This document shows positions 53,975 through 63,532 of a DNA stretch of 64,000 nt, piece by piece (within the stretch, counting starts at the first letter, position 1; each line of letters starts with the position of its first letter). The translations under genes were made by a program, and so were the position numbers. Under the pieces are notes generated by a model. It ran no database searches. It worked only from the letters and a program-made list of their open reading frames with translations, and was not told where the DNA came from. The stretch is taken from positions 15,693,419 through 15,757,418 of the forward strand of contig NW_004624747.1 of NCBI RefSeq assembly GCF_000247695.1, in the 5' to 3' direction. This DNA comes from Heterocephalus glaber. Lineage: Eukaryota; Chordata; Mammalia; Rodentia; Bathyergidae.

Positions 53975-54185
53975 AATGATGATAATAATAGCCATTGGTA
54001 TTTATTGTGTGTTGACAATGTTTCAGGCATCATACAAAGCAATTTCCTTTTACGATTTCATTTATGCTTTACAATCCTCTGTAACTGCCAGTACTATTAT
54101 TATCTCCATTTTACAGATGAGGAAATTGGGGCTGGGAGAGTTGCAGTAAGTGGCCCAAGGTCCCAAGGTCAGGAAAGATGTGAAG
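53975..54185 (-). mobile_element. MIR SINE, reverse
   Basis: TATTTATTGTGTGTTGACAA, TTTCAGGCATCATACAAAGC, CTCCATTTTACAGATGAGG and GTAAGTGGCCCAAGGTCCC span nearly all of MIR. A 174-codon frame here (53666-54190) is therefore not a gene. Confidence 0.82.
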
Positions 54186-55612
54186 TCTGAACTCATTCTG
54201 AATCCGTTGTTTAATAATGCTGGACTGTGAAATAGCAAATTGTACTCGGCTTGCTTGTCAAGGAGGGACTTAAACTTGTTCAAGTTTCCTCTGCTATTTG
54301 GGGGACCCTGTCATGGGGGACAGCCTTGCTGGAAAGGCCGCCTCCTTGTTAACATGCCGCACTTGCTTAACAAGCAGACCCCACTCTGGCTTACCGTTTG
54401 TGAGCCTGCCGGGGCTCTGTTGTTAGTATTCGAAGCATCCATGGTCCCAGATGGTGGCCATTCCTATGGGGCCTGGGCAGCTGCAGAAAGTGACCAGAAA
54501 GCAAGCCACTGGCAACTTCTGCAGCTCATTCATGCTAGACATAATTGGTTGTTGATGAGGAATGAAGTAGTACTTTTACCACCTGCAGCATTCTGGATGT
54601 TTCTTTGTGAGCTGCCCATGGGGGGGTCAGCTCTTCAGGGCAGCAGCTATCAAGGGAAACAAGTGACCGAATGGATCTGGGACTTTCCTGTCTTGGTCAA
54701 AAGGCACCAGAGTTGCACGTGAGTTCCTGGTCTTAGGAAATACTGTTCTTCACAAGGCGTGGTAAAAGATGGTAACCCTCGTCTTGATCGGGTCTCACCA
54801 GGCCCTTGAAGCAACTCCTGTTCTTGATCCCTGAGACAAGGCAGGAAGAGCAGACCCTTTGCTGAGCGCCTGACCTCATGTGTACCTGGAGGCTGAGTTG
54901 GAAGCCTGATTTGTTGCTGGAGGCGGCAGCAGGTAGCGATAAAGAGTGATGAAGCTGAACTGTGGCATGCTCCCGAGGAGACGGCCGCTGGGAGGGTGAT
55001 AAAAAGAGGCTCCGGATGGAGCTGATTATATAATGGGGTTTAATGAGGCTTGAGGCCAAGGTTCATTACCTGCCAGAGATGGGGAGGAGACGCATGAATT
55101 CTGACAGAAGTTTACCTTACCACTTCGACCACAGGCTCGTTTCAGAATTGGGAGAGATTTAGAGGAGTCTAGGTCTGAGCTGGCTCAGTGGTGATAACTC
55201 CAAGGGAAAAACATGTATCCCACTGCAGTGATCCGAGGGAACTTGCTCCACAAGAATCAGCAAGCGGGAGCGCTGACGTTCATTGGAGCTGGTACCTCCT
55301 CTCTCCCATACACCCAGCAGATGCAGGAGGTCCCCATGCTGCCTGGCATCCTAACCCTACTTTAGAAACCCAGTCGCCAGCAGGTTTGTACCACCTACTG
55401 ACCACCTGCTCCGTTCCAGGAAGTCCTGGCTGGACTTCAATACCCAAAGGCATTAAAACACACACACCTGGGAAGAGGACAGTACAGGAAAGTCCCTCAG
55501 GGAAAGCACAGTCCCTAGCACCATCTACCTCCTTTTAGTCCTTTCAGAAGCAGCTACTTTTTACTGTCTCTGTCTCCACTTGTTTGGATGGTCACCTCCA
55601 CAATTTAAATGA
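54186..55612. other. Repeat-free intron tract
   Basis: No repeat recognised over 1.4 kb. A 160-codon frame (54240-54722) has no recognisable domain. 54885-55115 is flagged as a candidate conserved element. Confidence 0.45.
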
Positions 55613-55617
55613 GCTTA

Positions 55618-55747
55618 TGCCAGGGATTCTCAGATGCATAGCACCAGCAGCCACATCTGTAAGCTTGTTAGAAATGCAAATTCTCACGCTTATGCCTGAC
55701 CCAAGACTTACTGAATCAAGAGCTCAGGGAAAGGGCCCAGCAAGCAG
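55618..55747. mobile_element. MER5A (hAT), left half
   Basis: CCAGGGATTCTCAGATGCAT, GTAAGCTTGTTAGAAATGCA and CCCAAGACTTACTGAATCA match MER5A. It is interrupted by a SINE and resumes at 55854. Confidence 0.75.
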
Positions 55748-55843
55748 GGTTTTTTGGGGGGTTTTTTTGGTACCAGGGATCAAACTCGGGACCTTGTGCT
55801 TCTGAGGCAGGTGCCAGAACCACTGAGCTAAATCCCTAGCCCG
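55748..55843 (-). mobile_element. ID-like SINE nested in MER5A
   Basis: A T-rich/G-rich start is followed by GGTACCAGGGATCAAACTC, GGGACCTTGTGCTTCTGAGG and CACTGAGCTAAATCCCTAGC. The 10-bp flank CAGCAAGCAG is identical at 55738-55747 and 55844-55853. Confidence 0.93.
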
Positions 55844-55853
55844 CAGCAAGCAG

Positions 55854-55907
55854 TTTTACAAGACCTCCCCAAAGGATTCTGCAAACTGGCACCTCAAAAT
55901 CACTGGC
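55854..55907. mobile_element. MER5A, right half
   Basis: TTTTACAAGACCTCCCCAAA and GATTCTGCAAACTGGCACCT, ending in TCAAAATCACTGG, finish the element begun at 55618. Confidence 0.7.
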
Positions 55908-55950
55908 CTATATGACAGTGATGTTTTAGCTTTTTACTTTGAAATTTAGT

Positions 55951-56272
55951 CAGTCCTGCATATCCCTGGGTTCCACATCTGTGCACTCAACCAAGGGTAA
56001 AAAACATTTTTTAAAGGTCATCTCTACTGAACAGGTACTGACTTTTTCTTGTCGTTATTCTCTAAACAATACGGTGTCACAACTATTTACACAGCATGTG
56101 TATTACATTAGGTTTTAGGAGTCATCTAGGGATGGTTTAAAGTATATGGGAGGATGTGTGGAGGTTCTGTGCAAATACTGGGCCATTTTCTAGGAAGAAC
56201 TTGAGCATCCACAGATTTTGGTATCTACTGTGGCCCTGGAACCCATCTCTTGTAGATACTGAGGGAAAACTG
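55951..56272 (-). mobile_element. MER2 (TcMar-Tigger), reverse
   Basis: CAGTCCTGCATATCCCTGGG, TGTCACAACTATTTACACAG, GAACTTGAGCATCCACAGAT and TGGAACCCATCTCTTGTAG match MER2 reversed. It ends in ACTG followed by TA. Confidence 0.8.
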
Positions 56273-56274
56273 TA

Positions 56275-56630
56275 ATTTCAGATTTAAAGGAAAGTTGCAA
56301 GAATAATACAAAGAACTTCTGTAACCCTCTTTACTCAGATTTATCAGGAAATATAAGATCCTTCCCTTACATTAGCTCGCTCTCTCTGTGTCTCTCTCCC
56401 TCTCCCTTTCTCTTTCCGTCTATCTCATATTTTGTGAACCACTGGAGACTACATTGCATCCTCTCTTACATTCTTACATAACCACACAAAGTTCCAAAAT
56501 TCAGTAAACTTACCATTGGGCCAGTACTTCTTTCTAATCATATTTCAATTTCAGCATTTGCCCCAATTTATAGCAATTTTTTCTTCTAGTACATGATTTA
56601 GTCCAGGACCACATATTGTACTGAGCTGTT
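56275..56630. mobile_element. L1ME 3' fragment
   Basis: AAAGTTGCAAGAATAATACA, AAGAACTTCTGTAACCCTC, CTTACATAACCACACAAAGT, TTCAATTTCAGCATTTGCCC and TAGTCCAGGACCACATATTG match the L1ME tail. A (TCTC)-rich stretch lies at 56378-56415. Confidence 0.75.
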
Positions 56631-57110
56631 GGGTTAAGCTAGAAGTCAGTGAGGCTTTGTTGTTCGTCTCTTTGACATCGTTGAAGACTAGGGGGAAGGG
56701 CACCTTCCATGTAGAATTTCTCTCAGCCTGGGTCTGTCTGGGGTTTCCCCATCCTGGGGCTTAGGCTGTGCAGTTTTGGAGGGGTGTCTGCATACATGGC
56801 ATTGTGTCCTGTAGACTCCACGATGGAGGAGCAGGTCGCCTGGAACCTCTCTGTGTCCTGCTGTCCTATTTGTGGCTATCTAGGTGGCCATTAGTCTGGT
56901 CCTGCCCTTCCCGGTGCTTCTCTGTGATGGGAGAGAAGTTATTCCCAATTTAACTTGCTCACACAGTGCAAGAAAGCTAACACAAAAGGGTAAATTCTAG
57001 ATGGGAGGACTTGGTGTTAGGATGCACATGACACATGTCATTTGGTTGAAGATGTGTCTGTGTTTCCACCTCTCTATTGTGGTTTTATTTCCACCACATG
57101 ATGAGATACA
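56631..57110. other. Unique intron sequence
   Basis: No repeat recognised. Confidence 0.4.
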
Positions 57111-57114
57111 CAAG

Positions 57115-57560
57115 GCCTTTTAGGGGAATTCTGACCCCACCCCCACCCCGACAAAGATATATCCAGCCCAGTGCTCAGTCCCTGTGAATGTGCATTTGTC
57201 TGGAAATAAAGTCTTTGCTGGTGCAATGAAATTAAGATGAGGTCATTAGGGAGGGCTCTAATCTAGTGTGACTGATGTCTTTATAAGAAGAAACGCTGCC
57301 CTGTGAAAATGGAGCCAGAGACTGAATTGCAGCCACAAGCCCAGGACACCAAGGGCAGCCACAGCCACCACTAGAAGCTGGGAGAGAGAGGCAGGGAATA
57401 GATTCTCCCTGGCTATCCAGAAGGAGCCAACTTCACTTTTAACGTCAAGGGCCACCTTGATTTTGGTCTTGTGGCCTCCAGAACAGTGAATGAATAAATA
57501 TTTCTTGTTTGAAGCCACCCATTTGTGGTCATTTGTTCTAGCCGGTCTAGGAAACCAATG
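57115..57560 (-). mobile_element. MLT1-type LTR, reverse, near complete
   Basis: GATGAGGTCATTAGGGAGGG, CTCTAATCTAGTGTGACTG, GATGTCTTTATAAGAAGAAA, GTGGCCTCCAGAACAGTGAA, AGCCACCCATTTGTGGTCAT and TTGTTCTAGCCGGTCTAGGA match reversed MLT1. Confidence 0.85.
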
Positions 57561-57845
57561 CAGATGTCCTCATTTTCCAAACAAGAATAAAAAAGAGGTG
57601 GCATCAGGGTCAAGCAGAACATAATGAGAACTCAGGACATGCGCAGAGTTGCGGGGTGACCAGAAATACTGGAACAGGGCTACTTACGGGGTCCTCAGAA
57701 GTGACAAGGGCCACTGTCCAGCCCAGCAGATGTGACCGCGCAGAGCAGTCGGCTCTGGGATGACAGATGTTTTGATTTTTCACAAGTTGGAGATCTTGAC
57801 AGAAACTCTCCCAATTTTAAAATCTTAGCAACCAATGACAATTTT
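57561..57845. other. Unique intron sequence
   Basis: Nothing recognised. Confidence 0.4.
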
Positions 57846-57880
57846 GTTGATTGATTGATTGATTGATTGATTGAATGATT
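57846..57880. repeat. (GATT)n microsatellite at a SINE tail
   Basis: Eight GATT-type units lie directly against the T-side of the reversed SINE at 57881. Confidence 0.9.
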
Positions 57881-57949
57881 CTGGGGGTGGAACTCAGGGC
57901 CTCACTCATGTTATGCAAGTGCTCCACCACTAAGCTACCTCCCTTGCCC
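57881..57949 (-). mobile_element. ID-like SINE, reverse
   Basis: GGTGGAACTCAGGGCCTCAC, ATGCAAGTGCTCCACCACTA and AGCTACCTCCCTTGCCC form the ID body. The usual poly-T start is replaced by the GATT repeat. Confidence 0.82.
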
Positions 57950-58039
57950 ACCCAAGATAAATCTCTTAATACTCTGTAAACCAATATTTAAGTCCACAGG
58001 TTTGTCAGTTGTAATTGATCCCGGGCTTCCACTTTTTAA

Positions 58040-58183
58040 TTTCTTTCTGAGAATCATAGATATCAGAGCCAAGAGGGATCTCAGAAATCACTGAGTCCAA
58101 CTCTCACTTTACAGATGGGGAAACTGAGGCAGAGAGGAAAAGGGACTTGCCCAGGGCTATAAGGCTGGGATTTGAACCCGGGC
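58040..58183 (-). mobile_element. MIR-family SINE, reverse
   Basis: ACTTTACAGATGGGGAAACT, GAGGCAGAGAGGAAAAGGGA, CTTGCCCAGGGCTATAAGGC and GGGATTTGAACCCGGGC fit reversed MIR. It ends at the poly-T of the next SINE. Confidence 0.8.
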
Positions 58184-58273
58184 TTTTTTTTTTTTTTTTG
58201 GTACCAGGGATCAAACTTGGGACCTTGTGCTTTCAAGGTAGGCGGCAGAACCACTGAGCTAAATCCCGGGCCC
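58184..58273 (-). mobile_element. ID-like SINE inserted in MIR
   Basis: Sixteen T bases precede GGTACCAGGGATCAAACTTG, GACCTTGTGCTTTCAAGG and GCAGAACCACTGAGCTAAAT. A short possible duplication (CCCGGGC) flanks it but overlaps the SINE head, so the boundary is uncertain. Confidence 0.88.
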
Positions 58274-58865
58274 AGCCCAAGGCTTCTGAAGCCAAGATGA
58301 TTGGAAAATGGTGGCCTCTCCTGACATTCAAGGTGCTTATTAGCAAAGTGGTGGAAGTTCAGAGAACTTCAGGGAACACTGCCTGTGTTTAGAAGGTGTT
58401 ACGGTTTGGGGTTTGCAGGATTGACATGTGTGGGTGAGATGTGTGTCTGTGCGTGCGTGTGTGGGTCTGTATGTTCTATGCGAGGCCATCCCTGGTTGTT
58501 ATCATCAACTTTCTCTCCTTTGGCTGCCTGCACATTTTGCAATTCTAGCCTTCATACAAACAGTTTGGGCTCAGCATGCAACAGACAACCTCAGACCTTT
58601 TGTTATGATTGCTTCTGCCAGGAACTGTGGTAGCTAAAATTGGTAGGTAAGTGGTTGGTGTTAGGAGCCAAGGGGGTCTTTTGTTTCTATTGGAGTAAGT
58701 TCTGATCCATGGTGAGGTACACACTGTCAGCGTGGGCAGTCCAATCCCTCACCTTCCTGACCTGTGTCTGGTTGTCACTGCCTTTGTCTCCCACCCCCAG
58801 GTGAGGAATTCTTGGACTCAACTGATTTCCCAACAGGAAAATTTGATCCTACTGTAGAACTATAC
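58274..58865. other. Unique intron sequence
   Basis: A short TGTG-rich stretch lies at 58430-58465. No exon is supported. Confidence 0.4.
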
Positions 58866-58869
58866 AGTG

Positions 58870-59040
58870 TGTACTGGGATCTCATATTCTTTATACAGTC
58901 CTCTGCCTCCCCATTTTGTGGATGAATAAACTGATATCCCAAGAGGGGAGGCCTATGGCTGGATGTTCCATAACACATCAGAGCCCAAACTAGAGACCAT
59001 GGTACCTTCAGACTCCAAGTTATGTATGCACTTTCTGCAT
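58870..59040 (-). mobile_element. MIR remnant, reverse
   Basis: CCTCCCCATTTTGTGGATGA, ATAAACTGATATCCCAAGAG and AGCCCAAACTAGAGACC fit reversed MIR. Confidence 0.55.
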
Positions 59041-59247
59041 GTAACTTAGATCCCTTTCCCACGAGAGTAGGTTGGAGGTGAGGGTGGATTGTCTTAATCA
59101 AAATCGCTCCCCTCCCCAAAACACCTAGTCCTCTTCTTACAGCCCCATCCTGCCTATCTGCCAAGTTGAGTGAGTAAATATCGAGGTGTGAACATCATCC
59201 CTTCCTTTCCATGATGCATTATTTCCAAATCTTGTTGGGTTCACTTT

Positions 59248-59402
59248 CTGAAATAGGGGTTGGCAACATTTTTCTATTAAGGGCCAGAGAGTAAATATTT
59301 TCAGGTTTTTAAGCCGTCTGGTCTCCATCACAAATTACTCAACTCCACCTTTTTAATACAAGGCATCTATAGACAACACTAAAACAAGTAAGTGTGGCTA
59401 CC
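59248..59402. mobile_element. hAT/Charlie-type element remnant
   Basis: TAGGGGTTGGCAACATTTTT, CTATTAAGGGCCAGAGAGTA, AATATTTTCAGGTTTTTAAG, AAATTACTCAACTCCACC and CATCTATAGACAACAC are the opposite-strand form of the family seen at 30252. Confidence 0.75.
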
Positions 59403-59409
59403 ATTTATT

Positions 59410-59520
59410 GCCAAACATCTCTAAGCCTCAGTTTCACCACCTTAAAAATGAACATACAATATCTTTCTCATGGAGTAGTTATTAGGTTGTGACAAAAGGA
59501 CGCTGAGCACTGTGCCTTTT
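59410..59520 (+). mobile_element. MIR remnant
   Basis: TCTCTAAGCCTCAGTTTCAC, TTAAAAATGAACATACAAT and GCTGAGCACTGTGCCTTTTG fit MIR. Confidence 0.65.
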
Positions 59521-59764
59521 GTGGAGGGAGCATTACTGAAGTGTTGTGCTGCCAATACTATTGTATGGAGTCTGGGTTCAGGTCAGCTGTGTTTTCTGTA
59601 GGACATCACCCTGCCTTCACCATGCATGAATGCAGCAATCACCACTGATTGAATTTCTGACATGCAAAATATGATGCTGAGTATCATGGAGGAGTCCAAT
59701 GTATGCTATAGGCCCTGACCTGAAAGAATTTGTGGTCTGGCTGGTTAGAAGCCATATAGGATAA

Positions 59765-59935
59765 AGGCAAACCTTCTGGTTGGGACTTTGGAGATCTATG
59801 TTTTCCTCCCAGGGCTGCTACCCTAGCTCTGTGGCTCTTGTTGGATTGTTCAACACTGCAGAGCCCTGGGGTCTTCATCTGGCAAATTGACCTGTCAGTG
59901 GCATCAGCCTAATACATAGGACTGTGATGGTTGGA
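59765..59935 (+). mobile_element. MIR remnant
   Basis: TCTATGTTTTCCTCCCAGGG, GTCTTCATCTGGCAAATTG and GTGGCATCAGCCTAATACAT fit MIR loosely. Confidence 0.5.
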
Positions 59936-60049
59936 GTGTGTATGATCACCATGTAGAAAGTACAAACTTTTCAGATGGACTAGATTTCATTATTCCTGCA
60001 CTGTAAAATAGCAGATAGGCAAGGTAGACATTCACCTATTATGCATCGA

Positions 60050-60225
60050 TAGAGTGATTAACTGGGCATGCGTTTTGTCTGCTGGGTGTACATTCTGATT
60101 GGTGGGTTTGTGTTCTGATTGGCTGAGCAAGTTTTTCAGTTGGTCGGAGTTGTATTCTAATTGGCTGAGCATGTTTCCTAATTGGCTTGGTGTGTGTTGT
60201 GAATGGTTAGATGTATTTCTGGTTA
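60050..60225. repeat. About 21-bp minisatellite with repeated inverted CCAAT boxes
   Basis: Imperfect units of the type TTCTGATTGGCTGAGCATGT recur with the TTGG core at 60099, 60119, 60140, 60161 and 60182, and weaker forms on either side. Spacing is 20-21 bp. CTGATTGG (the reverse of a CCAAT box) is nearly ideal for the NF-Y complex in two units, and ATTGG occurs in four. Confidence 0.85.
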
Positions 60226-60294
60226 GCCAGTGCCCATCCCATAATGGTTGTTAAATATTTTTCATAACAATCTTAAACAAAAGCACCTTCCTCA

Positions 60295-60520
60295 CTAAGC
60301 ACAAGAAAATCCCCATGCTGCAGTTTCCTGATGGGTAAAATGGATATACCATTTGACCTTCCTCATAGAGTTATTGTCGAGATCATAGCAGATCAATTTT
60401 TACTGGATTAAGATCTGTCTTTTCTACCAGATTGTGTGTTCTTCAGAGGTGATGTCTTCTGTGCCTTGTTCACTACTGACTCGGTACATCATAGGTCCTG
60501 AATGAGAAGGTTTTGAATCA
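60295..60520 (+). mobile_element. MIR remnant followed by L2-like end
   Basis: GCAGTTTCCTGATGGGTAAA and TTCCTCATAGAGTTATTGTC are MIR. Then ACCAGATTGTGTGTTCTTCA and TACATCATAGGTCCTGAATG look like an L2 end. Confidence 0.55.
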
Positions 60521-60665
60521 GCACATAAAACCCCAATATCTCACGCTAGGGCCGTGGTGGTTACTCGGTACATCCTGACTGGGAACCGTAGGAAGCAACA
60601 GCGATGAAGGGAATACTTGGAGTCGTGGAATAGGGAAGGGTGAGGATTGTGGAAAATTGAAGAAT

Positions 60666-60710
60666 ACCTCCTCCTCCTCCTCCTCCTCCTCCTCCTCCTC
60701 CTCCTGCTCC
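60666..60710. repeat. (CCT)n microsatellite at a SINE tail
   Basis: About thirteen perfect CCT units, then GCTCC, sit directly against the poly-T of the reversed SINE at 60711. Confidence 0.93.
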
Positions 60711-60790
60711 TTTTTTGGTATGGGGGATGGAACTCAGGACCTTGTGCTTGTAGGGCAGGGAGCGGAATCACTGAGCTAAGTCCTTGGCCC
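60711..60790 (-). mobile_element. ID-like SINE, reverse
   Basis: TTTTTTGGTATGGGGGATGG, AACTCAGGACCTTGTGCTTG and ATCACTGAGCTAAGTCCTTG are the ID body. Confidence 0.88.
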
Positions 60791-62010
60791 TCTACTCCTT
60801 CTAAAGAAGGCAGCCACCACTCAGTTCCAGCCAATTGTCACTCTATGGGAAAGGGACAAGTTGTCACCAGATTATCCAGCTTCTCTAAGAGAAACCAGAT
60901 AGCTGGATTTCTGTGGACAATCCCACAATGCTTTAAATGATGGCAATGTTTTAAAATGTTTTTAAACCCCATCACATTAAGTAATATCGGAAATCCTTTG
61001 CCAATTCTAATAGTAGGAGGTTTCCAAAGAATTGAACTCAGTATTTCCCTATCCTTGGAATTATCCCTATAGCTCTCCTGCTGATTTCCATCATCACTAA
61101 CATGCCTCAGGTGCTCCCCTCTGGCCACCTGTGTGCTCCTAGGATATAGCTGTGATCATATCTATTTTCACCCTGTGCATTTTTTGCCTCTTTGCTATTC
61201 ATTTTGAGTGAGAAAAGCTTCCTTTTCCAATAACTGCTTCTTAGGCCTCAGGTGGAGATGTCACAGCCCTCATGTATGGAGCCACAAGCACCATATACTG
61301 GCTTCAGAAAATATAGGGAACTTTGTTGGTCCATGTGCTGAAAGAAGCCTCAATAGAGAACAGGCGCTTCAGAGTTCCTGGCTGAATCCAGGAACTCAGT
61401 GTCACCAGGACATGTCGTTTCTCTTGATCCATCTCATAGCCCTGTTTTCCTCCTCGTGGGCTTCATTCCCAGGGAGCCCCCCCCCACTCATGGTGGCCCT
61501 TAGATACTCCAAGCTTCCATCTTCACAGCTCTAAGGGCATCAAAAAATAGTCCCAGTATTACCTCTTGTTAGACTGATGGACACACACACATTTATCCTG
61601 GACTGATCACTCTAGTCAATGGAATAAATTGTGTGGCCCCATCACCAACCTACTCTTAAAGCCTTGGAATGAGTTAACCCCACTGAGCCAACCAAGCTGT
61701 AGTCAAGGAGACTGAATTTCCAAGGATTGCCAGGGTGACACTAACTGTCAGAATAGGGCTGCTAACCAGGCAACAGTAATTGCCCCCTCTAAAAGTCACC
61801 TGGCCTGTGGGTTGGGCACCTGTGATGCATGCTCTCATTTATGTCTGCCCTCATCGAATAGCCAAAAGGAAATAGGAATGGCTGTTAATTCACAAAAGGA
61901 GCACAGACCAACTGGATGAGTATTCCCCTTTCCAGTTACTCAAGTGTCCATTTCCAGTGGGTGTCTCCCTTCACCTAGGGCTTTCAGCTGTCCATGAAAC
62001 AAGAAGGGAC
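60791..62010. other. Unique intron sequence
   Basis: A run of C bases lies near 61480. A MIR-like stretch may lie near 61810-61890. No exon is supported. Confidence 0.4.
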
Positions 62011-62017
62011 ATCTGTC

Positions 62018-62195
62018 CCGGTGGCTTCCCACCTTAGCTGCACATTCACATCACTTGGGGAACTTTAAAAGTCTCATTCACAGGACGAACTTGTCCAGTG
62101 ACATCAGTGGTCCTGGAGGGCAGAGCTCAGACCTCAGTGCTTTTTAAATCTCCTTGGGGATCACAGTGTATAGCCAAAGTCAAGACCCCTGAGCC
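62018..62195. mobile_element. MER5A-type (hAT) remnant
   Basis: TGGCTTCCCACCTTAGCTGC, ACATTCACATCACTTGGGGA, ACTTTAAAAGTCTCATTCAC and AGTGCTTTTTAAATCTCCTT match MER5A. Confidence 0.6.
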
Positions 62196-63210
62196 AGGTG
62201 GAGTAGGCAGCAGCATATTCAGAAGCCATCCTGGACAGGTAAAAGTAATCCTTGTGGGATTTTCTGAATACCTCCAACTTCAGTTCCATGCTGTGCAAAC
62301 TCTCTCTTCTCATCTCAAAACTTATCCAAGCCCTGGAAATAAACAGAGGATGGGTTTTGGATTGTGATGTGATTTACAGGTGCAGAGGCCCTGCTGAGGT
62401 CATAATTCACTGGTGACACCGCTGCTTACTAACACACTGATTATTGTCAGTTTATCTGGTCCCCTGGCTGCATCTGCAGCAGAACTGACACCAAGACACC
62501 TGCTTAGCCCACTGAGGACTCTTTGCAAGGGTGGAGGAAGTGGGTGGGCAGGCAGGTGTGAACTAGACACAACTGTGGTTCCTGGGGTGGATGGCAGACA
62601 GGTCAGGCTATGTGGACAGGACCAAAGAGCAGACTTTGACAGATTTCCAGAGGGTCTAGAACATCTGCCACCCCCTGCATGGATCATTCATTCATTCATT
62701 CATTCAGCAGATGCTTGTGGGGGCCTACAAAGTCAAATGCTGTGTGGTCACATCAAGGATAAAATTGTTAACCCCATACCTAAGATTGAGAGTGAGAGGA
62801 GACCTGGTTTTGTAAATTAGCTGCACCCAGATCTCTTCTCCATTCCATGCCTGCTGAACCTCTGCTCTGAGGCTGGGCCTGGAATCCTCTGCATATTAAC
62901 AAGCTCCCATGCCATTAGGACACAGGGTCCAGTCTGCAGATGAGAGTTAGCACCATGTGATGTTTTCATCAGCTGCCAGACATCTGAAAAAATAGGGACG
63001 ACATAGTGAGTATTTCCACAAAGTATGTTAGTGAACATAATAAACAGCTCTTTTGTTTGTGATCATGTCATGCATACCTTTCGGCATTGAAACTCCTTTT
63101 AAAAAATGAAATGATGGTAATTGAGAATGGTAATGATTTTTATTTAGTCCCTTTCTAGTTCCAAGCAGGTCCCTATTTGTTAATTGTACTGGTTCCTAAA
63201 ATTGAAGTCA
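62196..63210. other. Unique intron sequence with an (ATTC)n run
   Basis: A perfect (ATTC)n run lies at 62685-62706 beside L2-like sequence. The rest is unique. Confidence 0.45.
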
Positions 63211-63214
63211 GGAA

Positions 63215-63532
63215 CTGTCTCAATCTTTTTCTGGAGCTATAACACAGTATCCAAAACTAGATAATTTCATAAAGAAAAGAGTTGTAGTTAGCCACAGTTC
63301 TGGAGGCTGAAAGTCCAAGAGCATGGTGCCTGCAAGGGCCTTGCACTGCTTCAACTCTCGGCTGAAAGTAGAAGAGCAAACGGGTGCATATAGAAGGGAG
63401 AAACAGGGCCTGAGCTCCCACCATACGAAGCCCATTCCCACCAGAAACCATTAATTATTCATGAGGGCTCCGCCACGCCAATCAAGTTTCAGCATGAGTT
63501 TCAGAGGGGACTAATATTCAAACCATACCAGG
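63215..63532 (+). mobile_element. MaLR-type LTR
   Basis: AACTGTCTCAATCTTTTTCT, AACTAGATAATTTCATAAAG, TTCTGGAGGCTGAAAGTCC, TCCGCCACGCCAATCAAG and GGGACTAATATTCAAACCAT are an MST/MLT1-type LTR. Confidence 0.75.

Noticed and set aside
53666..54190. 174-codon open frame
   Set aside because: Most of it lies over two MIR elements.
54240..54722. 160-codon open frame
   Set aside because: The tract is unique, but no family is recognisable, no splice logic is seen, and the frame is not long enough to exclude chance.
60541..60940. Poly-Arg and poly-Leu open frames on opposite strands
   Set aside because: These are translations of the CCT microsatellite and the adjoining SINE.
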